In this document: in pieces, positions 53,833-62,755 of the stretch
Layout: the number at the start of each line of letters is the position of its first letter
How positions within the stretch are numbered: the stretch's first letter is position 1
Notes under the pieces: model-generated
What the model was told of the DNA's origin: nothing
The model's input: the letters and a program-made list of their open reading frames with translations, nothing else
Database searches by the model: none
Position numbers and translations under genes: made by a program
Source of the DNA: Roseinatronobacter ekhonensis
Lineage (GTDB): Bacteria > Pseudomonadota > Alphaproteobacteria > Rhodobacterales > Rhodobacteraceae
Reading direction: 5' to 3'
DNA: 64,000 nucleotides
Assembly: GCF_900499075.1 (NCBI RefSeq)
Contig: NZ_UIHC01000015.1
Coordinates: 1-64,000, forward strand

Positions 53833-55011
53833 TCAGAACCCGCCCCCGCCAAAGCTGCGCGGCGCGGGGCTGATGACTACGCTTGTACCATCGCGGATTT
53901 CGGCAATCGCAAGGCCACGCTCATTGCTGCCATCGGCGCGGAACCGGAACACGCCGGTGACACCCGCAAAGCCCGAGCCTTGGGTAATACGCTCCGCTGT
54001 CAGCGCATCGGAACCACCCTGACGCAGCAACGCCCCCACCGCGGCGACCGCGTCATACCCCAAAGAGCCGACGGGGTGCGGCGCCTGACCATAGCTGCCC
54101 ATGTAGCGCGCATCGAATTGGCGCGTCAGGCTGGGATCGGGCAGCGCGAACCAGCCGCCCTGCAGGCTGGAAAGCTGCATGGTGCTTGCGGGAATGTCCC
54201 ACCGCGTCAGGCCAGCATATTGAAAGGTCTGGGGCGACAGCCCGTTTTGCGGCAAAAGCTCTGCCAGCAGCGGCAAGGCACCCTCTGATCCTGCGGTAAA
54301 CAAAATGGTCTGGGCATTGCCCGACCGCGCCTGCGCCGTGATCCCCGGCAGGGCCTGCACCACACCTTGCTGCGAGAACGGGTAGCTCTGCACGGCGACC
54401 AAATCTGCCGCACTCCGGCTTGCCGCACGGCGCACAGCAGCCGTCGCCACTTCGCCTGCCTGATTTTGCTCTGCGACCAGCATGATCCGGCCTTTGCCCT
54501 GCGCGCTGGCAAAATCCATCAGGCGGGTCGCGGTGTTTTCAAACATCGGCCCCAGCAGGAACACGTTGCGTGACGCGGCCGAGGGGTTGTTGGAGAAACT
54601 CAGCACATTCACACCAGAGGGCGCGACCGTCTGCCCGACAGCGCGCGCGGCGTCTGCGAAAAGCGGGCCAAGGATAACCTGTGCCCCGTCGTCGACAGCT
54701 TGCTGCGCGACCGATGCCGCGCGGTTGGCATCGCCCGCCGTCTGATACACGCGCAGGTCGATTTGCGCACCTTGCAGATCCGCAACCGCCAGCCGCGCGG
54801 CATTTTCCAGGCTGGCAGCCAGAACATCACGCCCCTGATCGCCAGACCCGCCGGGCACCAACAACGCAACGGTCACGGGCCGGTCGGTATTCACACCCTG
54901 ACCGCCGACAATCGGGCCCAGCCCGCCTTCGCAACCGGCCACGATCATCGCCGCCAAAAGGCCAGCGGCGACACGACGCCGCCCCATCAGTTTACCCCAC
55001 ATTTTCCGCAT
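53833..55011 (-). CDS. penicillin-binding protein activator, LppC/LpoA-like lipoprotein
   Basis: A 392-residue periplasmic lipoprotein. The signal peptide ends in lipobox VAGC with lipidated Cys27. The remainder is a type I periplasmic-binding fold (about 45-385) with segments such as VALLVPGGSGDQG and VQVILGPLF. LpoA-type proteins activate penicillin-binding proteins, the likely role here. Start ATG 55011 is followed by in-frame ATGs at 55002 and 54987 which cannot be excluded. It is divergent from rsmI and precedes glnD, with stop and start 2 bp apart. Confidence 0.85.
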   Translation of the reverse strand: MRKMWGKLMGRRRVAAGLLAAMIVAGCEGGLGPIVGGQGVNTDRPVTVALLVPGGSGDQGRDVLAASLENAARLAVADLQGAQIDLRVYQTAGDANRAASVAQQAVDDGAQVILGPLFADAARAVGQTVAPSGVNVLSFSNNPSAASRNVFLLGPMFENTATRLMDFASAQGKGRIMLVAEQNQAGEVATAAVRRAASRSAADLVAVQSYPFSQQGVVQALPGITAQARSGNAQTILFTAGSEGALPLLAELLPQNGLSPQTFQYAGLTRWDIPASTMQLSSLQGGWFALPDPSLTRQFDARYMGSYGQAPHPVGSLGYDAVAAVGALLRQGGSDALTAERITQGSGFAGVTGVFRFRADGSNERGLAIAEIRDGTSVVISPAPRSFGGGGF

Positions 55012-55119
55012 ACTCCCGAACGCGCCTGTTTAACCGCGAGACTACGCAAGCCCGCGCTTGAAGTAAACGCCCCTATCGGGGCACAAGGGGCGCAACCTTG
55101 CCGTGAAAGTTCCAGCCCC

Positions 55120-55968
55120 ATGCCTGTCATTTCCCCCGGACTGCACCTGATCGCAACACCCATCGGGGCCGCGCGCGACATCACGCTCCGCGCACTCGAC
55201 CTGCTGGAAGGGTGCGACATGCTGGTGGCCGAAGACACCCGCAGCCTGCGCCGCCTGATGGAATTGCACGGCGTGGCGCTGAACGGACGCCGGGTTCTGC
55301 CCTATCACGACCATAATGGCGCGCAGATGCGTCCCAAGCTGATAGAGGCGTTGCGCGCCGGGCAATCGGTGCTCTACGCCTCCGAAGCGGGCACGCCGCT
55401 TGTCTCTGATCCGGGGTTCGGGCTCGCGCGCGCCGCGATCGACGACGATCTGCCGGTTTGGGCCGCGCCGGGGGCCTCCGCAGTCATGGCAGCGCTCTGC
55501 GTCGCGGGCCTGCCCAGTGACAGATTTTGCTTCATGGGCTTTCCACCCGCGCAGGGCGGCGCACGCAAACAGATGCTGACCGAGGCCGCCACGATCCCCG
55601 CCACGCTGGTTTTTTACGAATCCCCAAAACGCATTCATCGCTTCTTAACGGAACTCTGCGAGTGTCTGGGAGCAGATCGGCAAGCCGCACTTTGCCGTGA
55701 ATTAACCAAGTTGCACGAAGAAGTCTTGCGCATGACCCTGGCTGATATGACACTCGCCATCGCAGAGCGCACGCTCAAAGGCGAAATCGTGCTGGTTGTC
55801 GACCGCGCGCCCGCCCGGGTTGCGGATGCCGATACGCTCGATGCCGCGTTGGACACGGCGCTACGCGATATGTCCGTCAGGGAAGCGGCGGCGCAAGTGG
55901 CGCAAGACCTGGGCCTGCCGCGCCGCGCGGTCTATCAGGCAGCACTCGCAAAGGAAAAAGACCGATGA
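55120..55968 (+). CDS. rsmI: 16S rRNA 2'-O-methyltransferase (C1402)
   Basis: A 282-residue AdoMet-dependent enzyme methylating the 2'-OH of C1402 in 16S rRNA. Typical segments: GLHLIATPIGAARDITLRALDLL, VAEDTRSLRRLM, YHDHN and SEAGTPLVSDPG, a GASAVMAAL loop and FYESPKR. It overlaps yraN by 4 bp. rsmI next to yraN and divergent from lppC is a widely conserved order. The ATG at 55120 lies right at the conserved N-terminus. Confidence 0.95.
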   Translation: MPVISPGLHLIATPIGAARDITLRALDLLEGCDMLVAEDTRSLRRLMELHGVALNGRRVLPYHDHNGAQMRPKLIEALRAGQSVLYASEAGTPLVSDPGFGLARAAIDDDLPVWAAPGASAVMAALCVAGLPSDRFCFMGFPPAQGGARKQMLTEAATIPATLVFYESPKRIHRFLTELCECLGADRQAALCRELTKLHEEVLRMTLADMTLAIAERTLKGEIVLVVDRAPARVADADTLDAALDTALRDMSVREAAAQVAQDLGLPRRAVYQAALAKEKDR

Positions 55969-56318
55969 ACCACACCCGCAACCATCTGGCCGGCTTGGCC
56001 GCCGAAGACGGGGTTTTGCGCGACTACACGGCCAACGGCTACCGTTTTCTGGACCGACGCTTTCGCGGTCAGGGCGGTGAAATCGACCTAGTTCTGGCGC
56101 GCGGTGACGACGTCATCTTTGTCGAGGTGAAGAAAAGCCGCAGTTTCGACGCCGCGCGCGCCCGGCTGGGACCACGGCAAATCCTGCGCATTTTCGCCGC
56201 CGCATCCGAATTTCTGGGGACGTTGCCGAATGGCCAACTGACGGAAACGCGGTTCGATCTGGCCCTCGTCAACGCACAGGGCGAAATCGCCATCATGGAA
56301 AATGCACTCTGGCCGTGA
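55965..56318 (+). CDS. yraN: YraN family (UPF0102) nuclease-like protein
   Basis: A 117-residue protein with the restriction endonuclease-like PD-(D/E)XK fold. The core GEIDLVLARGDDVIFVEVKKS supplies Glu/Asp and EVK active-site residues. The N-terminal AEDGVLRDYTANGYRFLDRRFR is conserved. Its cellular role is undefined. It follows rsmI with 4-bp overlap and is read through with it. Confidence 0.92.
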   Translation: MNHTRNHLAGLAAEDGVLRDYTANGYRFLDRRFRGQGGEIDLVLARGDDVIFVEVKKSRSFDAARARLGPRQILRIFAAASEFLGTLPNGQLTETRFDLALVNAQGEIAIMENALWP

Positions 56319-56392
56319 CCGCGCGCCATTGCAACGCAGCCCGTCCTCGTCCATCTAAAGCGCAGGTTTGAGCTTGGCACAGGACGGATGAC

Positions 56393-57340
56393 ATGGCGTT
56401 GCGCGTTGCATTTCAGATGGACCCGATCACGGCAGTCGACATAGACGGCGACAGCAGTTTCCGCATCGCGCTCGAAGCGCAAGAGCGCGGGCACGAGGTG
56501 TTTGTCTACACGCCGGACCAACTAAGCTACCGCGAAGGCCGCGTTCTGGCACAGGCACAAACGGCCACGCTGCGCCGGGTCAAAGGCGATCATGTCACGC
56601 GTGGACCGGTCACAGAACTGGACCTGGCCAAGGTCGATGTGGTCTGGCTGCGCCAAGACCCGCCTTTTGACATGGGCTATATCACGACGACGCATATTCT
56701 CGACATGGTCCAACCCGAAACGCTGGTCGTGAACGACCCGTTCTGGGTGCGCAACTACCCTGAGAAACTGCTGGTCCTGCGCTTCCCAGACCTGACGCCC
56801 CCAACCCTGATTGCGCGCGATCTGGCGACCATCCGCGCATTCAAGGCAGAGCATGGCGATGTGATCCTCAAACCGCTCTACGGTAATGGCGGTGCGGGGG
56901 TGTTCCGACTGGATGCGCAGGACCGCAACCTTGCGTCGCTGCACGAGCTGTTCAGCGGCATCAACAATGAGCCGCTGATCGTTCAGAAATACCTGCCCGC
57001 CGTGACCAAGGGCGACAAGCGCATTATCTTGGTGAATGGCGACCCGATCGGCGCCATCAACCGCGTGCCCGCAGAAGGTGAGACCCGCTCGAACATGCAT
57101 GTCGGCGGACGCGCCGAGAAGGTCGCACTAACCGAACGTGACCGCGAAATCTGCGCGCGGATCGGCCCGCTCTTGCGTGAAAAGGGCCAGATATTCGTCG
57201 GTATTGACGTGATCGGCGACTGGCTGACAGAGATCAATCTCACCTCGCCCACCGGGTTGCAGGAACTGGAGCGTTTCGACGGCACCAATGGTGCGGGGCT
57301 GATCTGGGACGCGATAGAGGCCAAGCGCGCAGCCACATGA
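56393..57340 (+). CDS. gshB: glutathione synthetase
   Basis: A 315-residue ATP-grasp enzyme joining gamma-glutamylcysteine and glycine. The N-terminus [20 protein letters not shown] is typical. ATP-binding residues are in [16 protein letters not shown] and [20 protein letters not shown], and metal ligands in [21 protein letters not shown]. It overlaps the following esterase by 4 bp. The Atm1-type exporter at 16.8 kb may use glutathione adducts. Confidence 0.96.
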   Translation: MALRVAFQMDPITAVDIDGDSSFRIALEAQERGHEVFVYTPDQLSYREGRVLAQAQTATLRRVKGDHVTRGPVTELDLAKVDVVWLRQDPPFDMGYITTTHILDMVQPETLVVNDPFWVRNYPEKLLVLRFPDLTPPTLIARDLATIRAFKAEHGDVILKPLYGNGGAGVFRLDAQDRNLASLHELFSGINNEPLIVQKYLPAVTKGDKRIILVNGDPIGAINRVPAEGETRSNMHVGGRAEKVALTERDREICARIGPLLREKGQIFVGIDVIGDWLTEINLTSPTGLQELERFDGTNGAGLIWDAIEAKRAAT

Positions 57341-58254
57341 GTTGGCAACTCAAAGTCCTGCGGGTTTTCCTGCGCCGGGTCGCACGCCGCTCGCTTGCGC
57401 GCCAGCCCGATAGCGTCGCCGCGCGCAAATGGTTCGAGCGTGGCGCATGGCTGAACGCACGCGGGCGTCCCTGGCAGCATTTCACGCCCGACAGTTTGAG
57501 CGGTGTTCCCGCACTCTGGACCGCGCGGCCACCACAGGGCGCGCCGATTATCCTGTATCTGCACGGTGGCGGCTATGTCATGGGAAACCCACGCACACAC
57601 GCGGCGCTTGCGGCGTATCTGAAGCGCAAGACGGGGCTGGAGGCGTGCCTGCCCGACTACCGGCTGGCCCCGGAACACCCCTTTCCCGCCGCGTTTGAAG
57701 ATGCTTTGGCCGCGTGGCGCGCGCTGATTGCTGCGGGCCATGACCCCGCGCAAATCGTTTTGGGCGGCGATTCTGCGGGCGGTGGGCTGGCGCTGGCGCT
57801 GCTGGGACATCTCTGCGCGACCGGCCAGCCGCGCCCAGCTTGCGTGTTCGCCTTCTCGCCCTTCACCGATCTTACGCTGGAGGGCCCGTCGATTGTGCAA
57901 AACGCGCGCAGCGAGATCTTGCTGCCCATCTCGCGGCTGGAACGCCTGCGCGACCGTGTCTTGCAAGGCGCAGACCCGCGCGACCCGCGCATCTCTCCGC
58001 TTTACGCCACCTTTCTGGGCGCGCCGCCGGTGCTGATACAGGTCGCCCGACGCGAGATATTGCATTCGGATTCGACCCGCATGGTGCAGCATCTGCGTGC
58101 CCAAGGGGCCACAGTGACGTTGCAAGAAGGCGGCAATCTGCCCCATGTCTGGCAGTATTTCCACGGCTGGCTGCCAGAGGCGCGTCGCTCGCTGGCTGAT
58201 ACCGCCACATTCATACGCGCGCAGGCACCTCTGCCCCCATCAAGCGAAAGCTGA
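57337..58254 (+). CDS. alpha/beta hydrolase, hormone-sensitive-lipase type
   Basis: A 305-residue esterase. The oxyanion HGGGYVMGN (about residues 78-86) and the nucleophile elbow GGDSAGGG (about 143-150) identify the HSL (family IV) group; catalytic Asp and His lie near the C-terminus (LHSDSTRM and LPHVWQYF). Length is normal for the group. Substrate unknown, likely a short-chain ester. Its 3' end overlaps comM by 44 bp. It is coupled to gshB by a 4-bp overlap. Confidence 0.88.
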   Translation: MSWQLKVLRVFLRRVARRSLARQPDSVAARKWFERGAWLNARGRPWQHFTPDSLSGVPALWTARPPQGAPIILYLHGGGYVMGNPRTHAALAAYLKRKTGLEACLPDYRLAPEHPFPAAFEDALAAWRALIAAGHDPAQIVLGGDSAGGGLALALLGHLCATGQPRPACVFAFSPFTDLTLEGPSIVQNARSEILLPISRLERLRDRVLQGADPRDPRISPLYATFLGAPPVLIQVARREILHSDSTRMVQHLRAQGATVTLQEGGNLPHVWQYFHGWLPEARRSLADTATFIRAQAPLPPSSES

Positions 58255-59734
58255 TCGCTTCGGCCATATGCGGTGCGCGCACGGCCGCTGCACTGTCCAG
58301 ATCGGCGATCGTGCGGGCTACCCGCAGCAACCGGTGATAGCCGCGCGCGCTCAGGCCCAGACGGTCGGTTGCGCGGGTTAAAAGCGCCCGGCCCTCGGCA
58401 TCTGGCGCGGCGACCTGTTCCAGTAGCGCGCCCTCTGCATCGGCATTCACGCGCAAGTTTGCATGGCCCGCGAACCGTTCGGCCTGCGCGTGGCGCGCAC
58501 GGGCCACCCGCGCCGCAACATCGCGAGAGGATTCTCCGCTGGCAGGCATGTCCAACTCTGCCAAGCCGACCGGCGGCACCTCTACCCGCAGGTCGAACCG
58601 GTCCAGAAGCGGGCCGGAAATGCGGCCCATATAATCTTCTCCACAGGTGGGCGCGCGGGCGCAAGCGCGGTGCGGGTCAGCCAGATAGCCGCATTTGCAG
58701 GGGTTGGCGGCGGCCACCAACATGAACCGGCACGGGTAGCGCACATGCGCATTGGCGCGGGCCACCACCACCTCGCCGGTTTCTATCGGTTGGCGCAGGG
58801 TTTCCAGCACGGCGCGGGGGAATTCGGGAAATTCATCCAGAAACAGCACGCCGTTGTGCGCAAGCGATATCTCGCCCGGTTTCGCCCCCTTGCCGCCGCC
58901 GACAATCGCCGCGACAGAGGCCGTGTGATGCGGCTCGCGGTAGGGGCGCGCGCGGGAAATGCCGCCTTCTTCCAACAATCCTGCTATGGAGTGGATCATA
59001 GAGGTTTCCAAGGCTTCCGACGCCGAAAGGGGTGGCAGAATTCCCGCAAGCCGCGCCGCCAGCATGGATTTTCCCGATCCGGGCGGGCCGACCATCAGCA
59101 TGTGATGGCGCCCGGCCGCGGCGATTTCGAGAGCGCGTTTGGCGCGTTCCTGCCCTTTCACATCGAACAGGTCGCGCGCGCCCTTATCGGCCACCACCTC
59201 GCCCGGCTTGGCGGGTGCAAGCGGGGCCTGACCCGTGAAATGGCGGATCAGTTGCGAAAGCGAGTCGGCTGCGATGACGCGGGCGGCATCGACCCAAGCC
59301 GCTTCCGGCCCACAGGGCGCAGGGCAAACCAGCGCAAACCCCGCTTCGGCGGCGGACATGGCGGCGGGCAAGGCACCGACCACGGGCACGAATGCCCCAT
59401 CAAGCGACAATTCGCCCAAGGCCACGGTTTGCGCCACGTCCTCGGATGGTAGAATATCCAGCGCGGCCAGCAGGGCCATGGCGATGGGCAGGTCGAAATG
59501 CGACCCCTCTTTCAAGATATCGGCAGGTGACAGGTTGACGGTGATGCGCTTTGACGGGAGCGCGATGGACAGCGCACCCAAAGCCGCGCGCACCCGCTCG
59601 CGCGCTTCTGACACGGCTTTGTCGGGCAGGCCAACGATCTGAAATGCGGGCAACCCCGGAGAGAGGGCGCATTGCACCTCTATCAGGCGCGCCTCTATCC
59701 CCTCAAATGCGACTGTGAACGCGCGTGCGACCAT
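58211..59734 (-). CDS. comM: YifB/ComM-type Mg-chelatase-like AAA+ ATPase
   Basis: A 507-residue hexameric helicase-type ATPase promoting branch migration during natural transformation. An N-terminal LonC-like domain (about 1-165) precedes the AAA+ core: Walker A VGPPGSGKSMLA, Walker B VLFLDEFPEF and a Mg-chelatase C-terminal domain with CPCG-type cysteines (CRFMLVAAANPCKCGY, RACARAPTCGEDY). ATG 59734 gives the typical VARAFTVAFEGIEARLIEVQ. Convergent with the hydrolase. Confidence 0.93.
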   Translation of the reverse strand: MVARAFTVAFEGIEARLIEVQCALSPGLPAFQIVGLPDKAVSEARERVRAALGALSIALPSKRITVNLSPADILKEGSHFDLPIAMALLAALDILPSEDVAQTVALGELSLDGAFVPVVGALPAAMSAAEAGFALVCPAPCGPEAAWVDAARVIAADSLSQLIRHFTGQAPLAPAKPGEVVADKGARDLFDVKGQERAKRALEIAAAGRHHMLMVGPPGSGKSMLAARLAGILPPLSASEALETSMIHSIAGLLEEGGISRARPYREPHHTASVAAIVGGGKGAKPGEISLAHNGVLFLDEFPEFPRAVLETLRQPIETGEVVVARANAHVRYPCRFMLVAAANPCKCGYLADPHRACARAPTCGEDYMGRISGPLLDRFDLRVEVPPVGLAELDMPASGESSRDVAARVARARHAQAERFAGHANLRVNADAEGALLEQVAAPDAEGRALLTRATDRLGLSARGYHRLLRVARTIADLDSAAAVRAPHMAEAISFRLMGAEVPARV

Positions 59735-59919
59735 GATCCACCCCGGCTGGCTGGCCAAAGGTTAACGCGAAACTGGTTTCCAAGGGGTTAACGGCGCCAC
59801 ATGCACCACCGGATCACGCAACCGTGTTGACCTGCGGCGGGCTGCCGCAGAAGAAAAGTGAACCGGTGAAGCATCCGCCGCGTAGCACTTGCAAAGAAAA
59901 CGCACAGCCGGGGGAAACA
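59735..59919. promoter_or_regulatory. comM/rpoH divergent control region
   Basis: This 185-bp space carries two copies of GGTTAACG, at 59760-59767 and 59786-59793, each containing the palindrome GTTAAC. TTAAC is the half-site of CtrA-type regulators, but spacing does not match the full CtrA consensus. A possible ECF-type pair near 59860 is too weak to call. Confidence 0.3.
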
Positions 59920-60798
59920 ATGGCACTCGATTTTAGTGACGACCGCAAGTTTTCGCGTCAGGCCATGAAGGCCGAACTGCTTGATGCAGAAACCGAATTG
60001 AAGTTGGCCTATGCGTGGCGCGACCACCGCGACGAGGCTGCACTGCACCGGCTGATTACCGCGTATATGCGGCTTGCGATTTCGATGGCGGGTAAGTTCC
60101 GCCGCTACGGTGCGCCGATGAATGACCTGATCCAAGAGGCCGGTCTGGGCCTGATGAAAGCCGCTGACAAATTCGACCCCGACCGCGGCGTGCGGTTTTC
60201 GACCTACGCGGTCTGGTGGATCAAGGCGAGCATTCAGGACTATGTGATGCGCAACTGGTCCATGGTGCGCACGGGATCGACCAGCAGCCAGAAATCCCTG
60301 TTCTTCAACCTGCGCCGCGTGCAGGCGAAGTTCGAACGCGAGGCGATGGCGCGGGGCGAGACGCTTGACCCGCACCAGCTGCGCGAGATGGTCGCGCGCG
60401 AGGTTGGCGTGCCGCTCCACGATGTCGAAATGATGGAGGGGCGGCTGTCCGGCTCTGACTATTCGTTGAATGCAATGCAATCCAGCGACGAAGACGGGCG
60501 CGAATGGATTGACGTGCTGGAAGATGACAGCGAACAGGCATCGGTCGGCGTGGAACACGCACACGACACCGCGCAGCTTCGCGAATGGCTGCTTGGCGCC
60601 TTGCAGGGGCTGAGCGAGCGCGAACGGTTCATCGTGCGCGAACGCAAATTGCGCGCCGATCCGCGCACACTGGAATCGCTGGGCGATGAATTGGGCCTGT
60701 CGAAAGAGCGCGTGCGCCAGTTGGAAGCGGCTGCCTTTCAGAAAATGCGCAAGAGCCTTGAGACGCAGTCCAAGGAAGTGTTGAACTTCCTCGCATGA
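59920..60798 (+). CDS. rpoH: RNA polymerase sigma-32 factor, RpoH-II type
   Basis: A 292-residue sigma-70 family factor of the RpoH group. Region 2 (HRLITAYMRLAISMAGKFRRYGAPMNDLIQEAGLGLMKAADKFDPDRGVRFSTYAVWWIKASIQDYVMRN) includes the RpoH-specific core-binding segment; region 4 ends with LGLSKERVRQLEAAAFQKMR, the helix-turn-helix. N-terminal MALDFSDDRKFSRQAMKAELL resembles the RpoH-II paralogue of Rhodobacter, which drives oxidative and singlet-oxygen responses. GGGGAAA precedes the ATG at 59920. The stop overlaps chaN by 4 bp. Confidence 0.9.
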   Translation: MALDFSDDRKFSRQAMKAELLDAETELKLAYAWRDHRDEAALHRLITAYMRLAISMAGKFRRYGAPMNDLIQEAGLGLMKAADKFDPDRGVRFSTYAVWWIKASIQDYVMRNWSMVRTGSTSSQKSLFFNLRRVQAKFEREAMARGETLDPHQLREMVAREVGVPLHDVEMMEGRLSGSDYSLNAMQSSDEDGREWIDVLEDDSEQASVGVEHAHDTAQLREWLLGALQGLSERERFIVRERKLRADPRTLESLGDELGLSKERVRQLEAAAFQKMRKSLETQSKEVLNFLA

Positions 60799-61589
60799 AA
60801 TGGGCCTTGCTGAGCCTTGCGCTGGTAGTGCCCGCGCAAGCTGAACAGATCGCGCCGGACAGGTTGGATAGCCTGCCCGGCGCAGATGTCGTTTTCCTTG
60901 GCGAAGTGCATGACCACGCGGGCCATCACCTGAACCAAGCGCGTGCCATCACGTCAATGAAGCCGCGCGCATTGGTGTTCGAAATGTTGACAAAAGCGCA
61001 GGCCTCGGCCGCGCCCGAAAGCTGGACAACCGCAGAGGAATTGGCGGAGGCGTTGAACTGGGACGGCTCCGGCTGGCCCGAGTTTGCCATGTATTACCCC
61101 ATTTTTCAGGCCGCCCCGGACGCACGAATTTACGGCGCTGCGGTGCCGCGCGCCCAAGCGCGTGCCGTGTTCGAGCAGCCTTTGACAGCCGTATTCGCGG
61201 GCGATGCTGCACGGTTCGGGCTGGACCACCCCTTGCCTGCCGCAGAGCAAACGGCCCGCGAAACCCTGCAAGCAGAGGCCCATTGCAACGCCCTGCCCGC
61301 AGACCTGCTGCCGGGAATGGTCGCTGTGCAGCGCCTGCGCGACGCCGAACTGGCGCGCGTGGCGGAACTGGCGCTGCGCCAGACTGGTGGGCCGGTCGCG
61401 GTAATCACAGGCACCGGCCATGTGCGCCGCGACTGGGGTGCCCCTGCTGCACTGGCGCGGGCCGCGCCAGAGGTGACACACCTGACGCTAGGCCAGTATG
61501 AAATCGCCGCGCCCGACCCCGCCTTGACCGATTTCTGGATCGTGACCGATGCGGTGGACCGCGACGACCCGTGTGCCGCGTTTCAATAG
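60795..61589 (+). CDS. ChaN/Tiki-superfamily haem-binding-like protein
   Basis: A 264-residue exported protein; signal peptide MKWALLSLALVVPAQA. The ChaN domain has the GEVHDHAGHHLNQ start, FEMLTKAQ and a C-terminal TGTGHVRRDWGAP, as in the family of haem-binding or peptidase-like (Tiki/TraB) proteins. No lipobox. Function is uncertain: iron and haem uptake is suggested for homologues. It overlaps rpoH by 4 bp, so it is co-expressed with the stress sigma factor. Confidence 0.82.
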   Translation: MKWALLSLALVVPAQAEQIAPDRLDSLPGADVVFLGEVHDHAGHHLNQARAITSMKPRALVFEMLTKAQASAAPESWTTAEELAEALNWDGSGWPEFAMYYPIFQAAPDARIYGAAVPRAQARAVFEQPLTAVFAGDAARFGLDHPLPAAEQTARETLQAEAHCNALPADLLPGMVAVQRLRDAELARVAELALRQTGGPVAVITGTGHVRRDWGAPAALARAAPEVTHLTLGQYEIAAPDPALTDFWIVTDAVDRDDPCAAFQ

Positions 61590-61649
61590 GGCTTTTGCCC
61601 ACCCGCCCGACGCGCTATCCCTGTGGCCAACCCCAAGGAAAGGCCCCCC

Positions 61650-62294
61650 ATGTTGACGGGACAGCGCATTCTGGTCACATCCGGCCCGACGCATGAACCG
61701 ATTGATCCGGTGCGATATATCGCCAACCGCTCATCGGGCGCACAGGGCACAGCGATTGCAACGGCCTTGCGCGATCTGGGCGCACAGGTGATCTTTGTCA
61801 CCGGCCCCGCCACGGTGCCGCCCCCCGTTGGCGTGCAGGTGGTGCGGGTGGAAACAGCGTTGGAAATGCTGGATGCGGTCGAAGCTGCCTTGCCCGTTTC
61901 AGCCGCAATCATGGCCGCCGCCGTCGCCGATTGGCGGGTCCAGAATGCTGCCGGACAGAAGATGAAGAAAACCGCGCAAGGGCTTCCAGAATTGCGATTT
62001 ATTGAAAACCCCGACATTCTGCACACGCTGTCGCACCACGAAAAGCGGCCCCGTCTGGTGGTTGGGTTTGCGGCGGAAACCGAAAACGTGATCGCCCATG
62101 CCACCGCCAAGCGCGACCGCAAGGGCTGCGACTGGATCGTTGCGAATGACGTGTCGCCCGCGACCGGCATTATGGGCGGGACAGACAATATGGTGCATCT
62201 GATTTCCGAAAACGGGGTCGAGGACTGGCCACGTATGGCCAAAACCGACGTGGCAATCCGCTTGGCACACCGTATGGCAGAGGCGCTGGCATGA
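61650..62294 (+). CDS. coaB: phosphopantothenate-cysteine ligase, standalone CoaB
   Basis: A 214-residue protein equal to only the C-terminal (CoaB) half of the usual bacterial CoaBC fusion. It catalyses ATP- or CTP-dependent joining of 4'-phosphopantothenate to cysteine for coenzyme A. The full ligase motifs are present: [30 protein letters not shown] and KMKK, and [12 protein letters not shown]. The ATG at 61650 has AAGGAAAGG upstream, hence an independent start; an in-frame GTG at 61623 adds nine residues. The decarboxylase half (CoaC, about 180 residues) is not in the upstream 60 bp. It overlaps dut by 4 bp. Confidence 0.85.
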   Translation: MLTGQRILVTSGPTHEPIDPVRYIANRSSGAQGTAIATALRDLGAQVIFVTGPATVPPPVGVQVVRVETALEMLDAVEAALPVSAAIMAAAVADWRVQNAAGQKMKKTAQGLPELRFIENPDILHTLSHHEKRPRLVVGFAAETENVIAHATAKRDRKGCDWIVANDVSPATGIMGGTDNMVHLISENGVEDWPRMAKTDVAIRLAHRMAEALA

Positions 62295-62755
62295 CCGACA
62301 TCACGTTCCAATACCTGCCCGATGCCGACCCGGACGTACCCTTGCCCGCCTATGCAACGGCGGGTTCCGCGGGTGCCGATATTCGTGCGAACCTTGCGCC
62401 TGCCGATCGTCCCACGGGCCTGACCCTAGCGCCAATGGCGCGGGTGCTTGTGCCCACGGGGCTGGCCTGCGCCATCCCGCAGGGGTTCGAGATGCAGATC
62501 CGCGCGCGCTCTGGCCTTGCGTTGAAACACGGGCTGACCCTGCCCAACGCGCCCGCCACGATCGACAGCGATTATCGCGGGCCTTTGGGGGTGATCTTGC
62601 AAAATCTTGGCACAGAATCCTTCACAGTCGAACACGGGATGCGGATTGCGCAGATCGTGATTGCGCCGGTTGTGCAGGCCCGCTTTGTGCGTGCCGAAAC
62701 TCTGCCCGACAGCGCGCGCGGCGCGGGCGGCTATGGCCATACCGGGCTGCGCTGA
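62291..62755 (+). CDS. dut: dUTP diphosphatase
   Basis: A 154-residue trimeric dUTPase. Motifs: [38 protein letters not shown] and [10 protein letters not shown] (the serine of GGFGSTG is His here). Converts dUTP to dUMP and protects DNA from uracil. The position after coaB is widespread in alphaproteobacteria. It overlaps coaB by 4 bp and moeB by 1 bp. Confidence 0.95.
   Translation: MTDITFQYLPDADPDVPLPAYATAGSAGADIRANLAPADRPTGLTLAPMARVLVPTGLACAIPQGFEMQIRARSGLALKHGLTLPNAPATIDSDYRGPLGVILQNLGTESFTVEHGMRIAQIVIAPVVQARFVRAETLPDSARGAGGYGHTGLR

Noticed and set aside
59734-59766. TGATCC near comM start as an RpoE (ECF) -35 for rpoH
   Set aside because: TGATCC is part of the comM start region and no TAAG-type -10 lies at the required 18-bp spacing.
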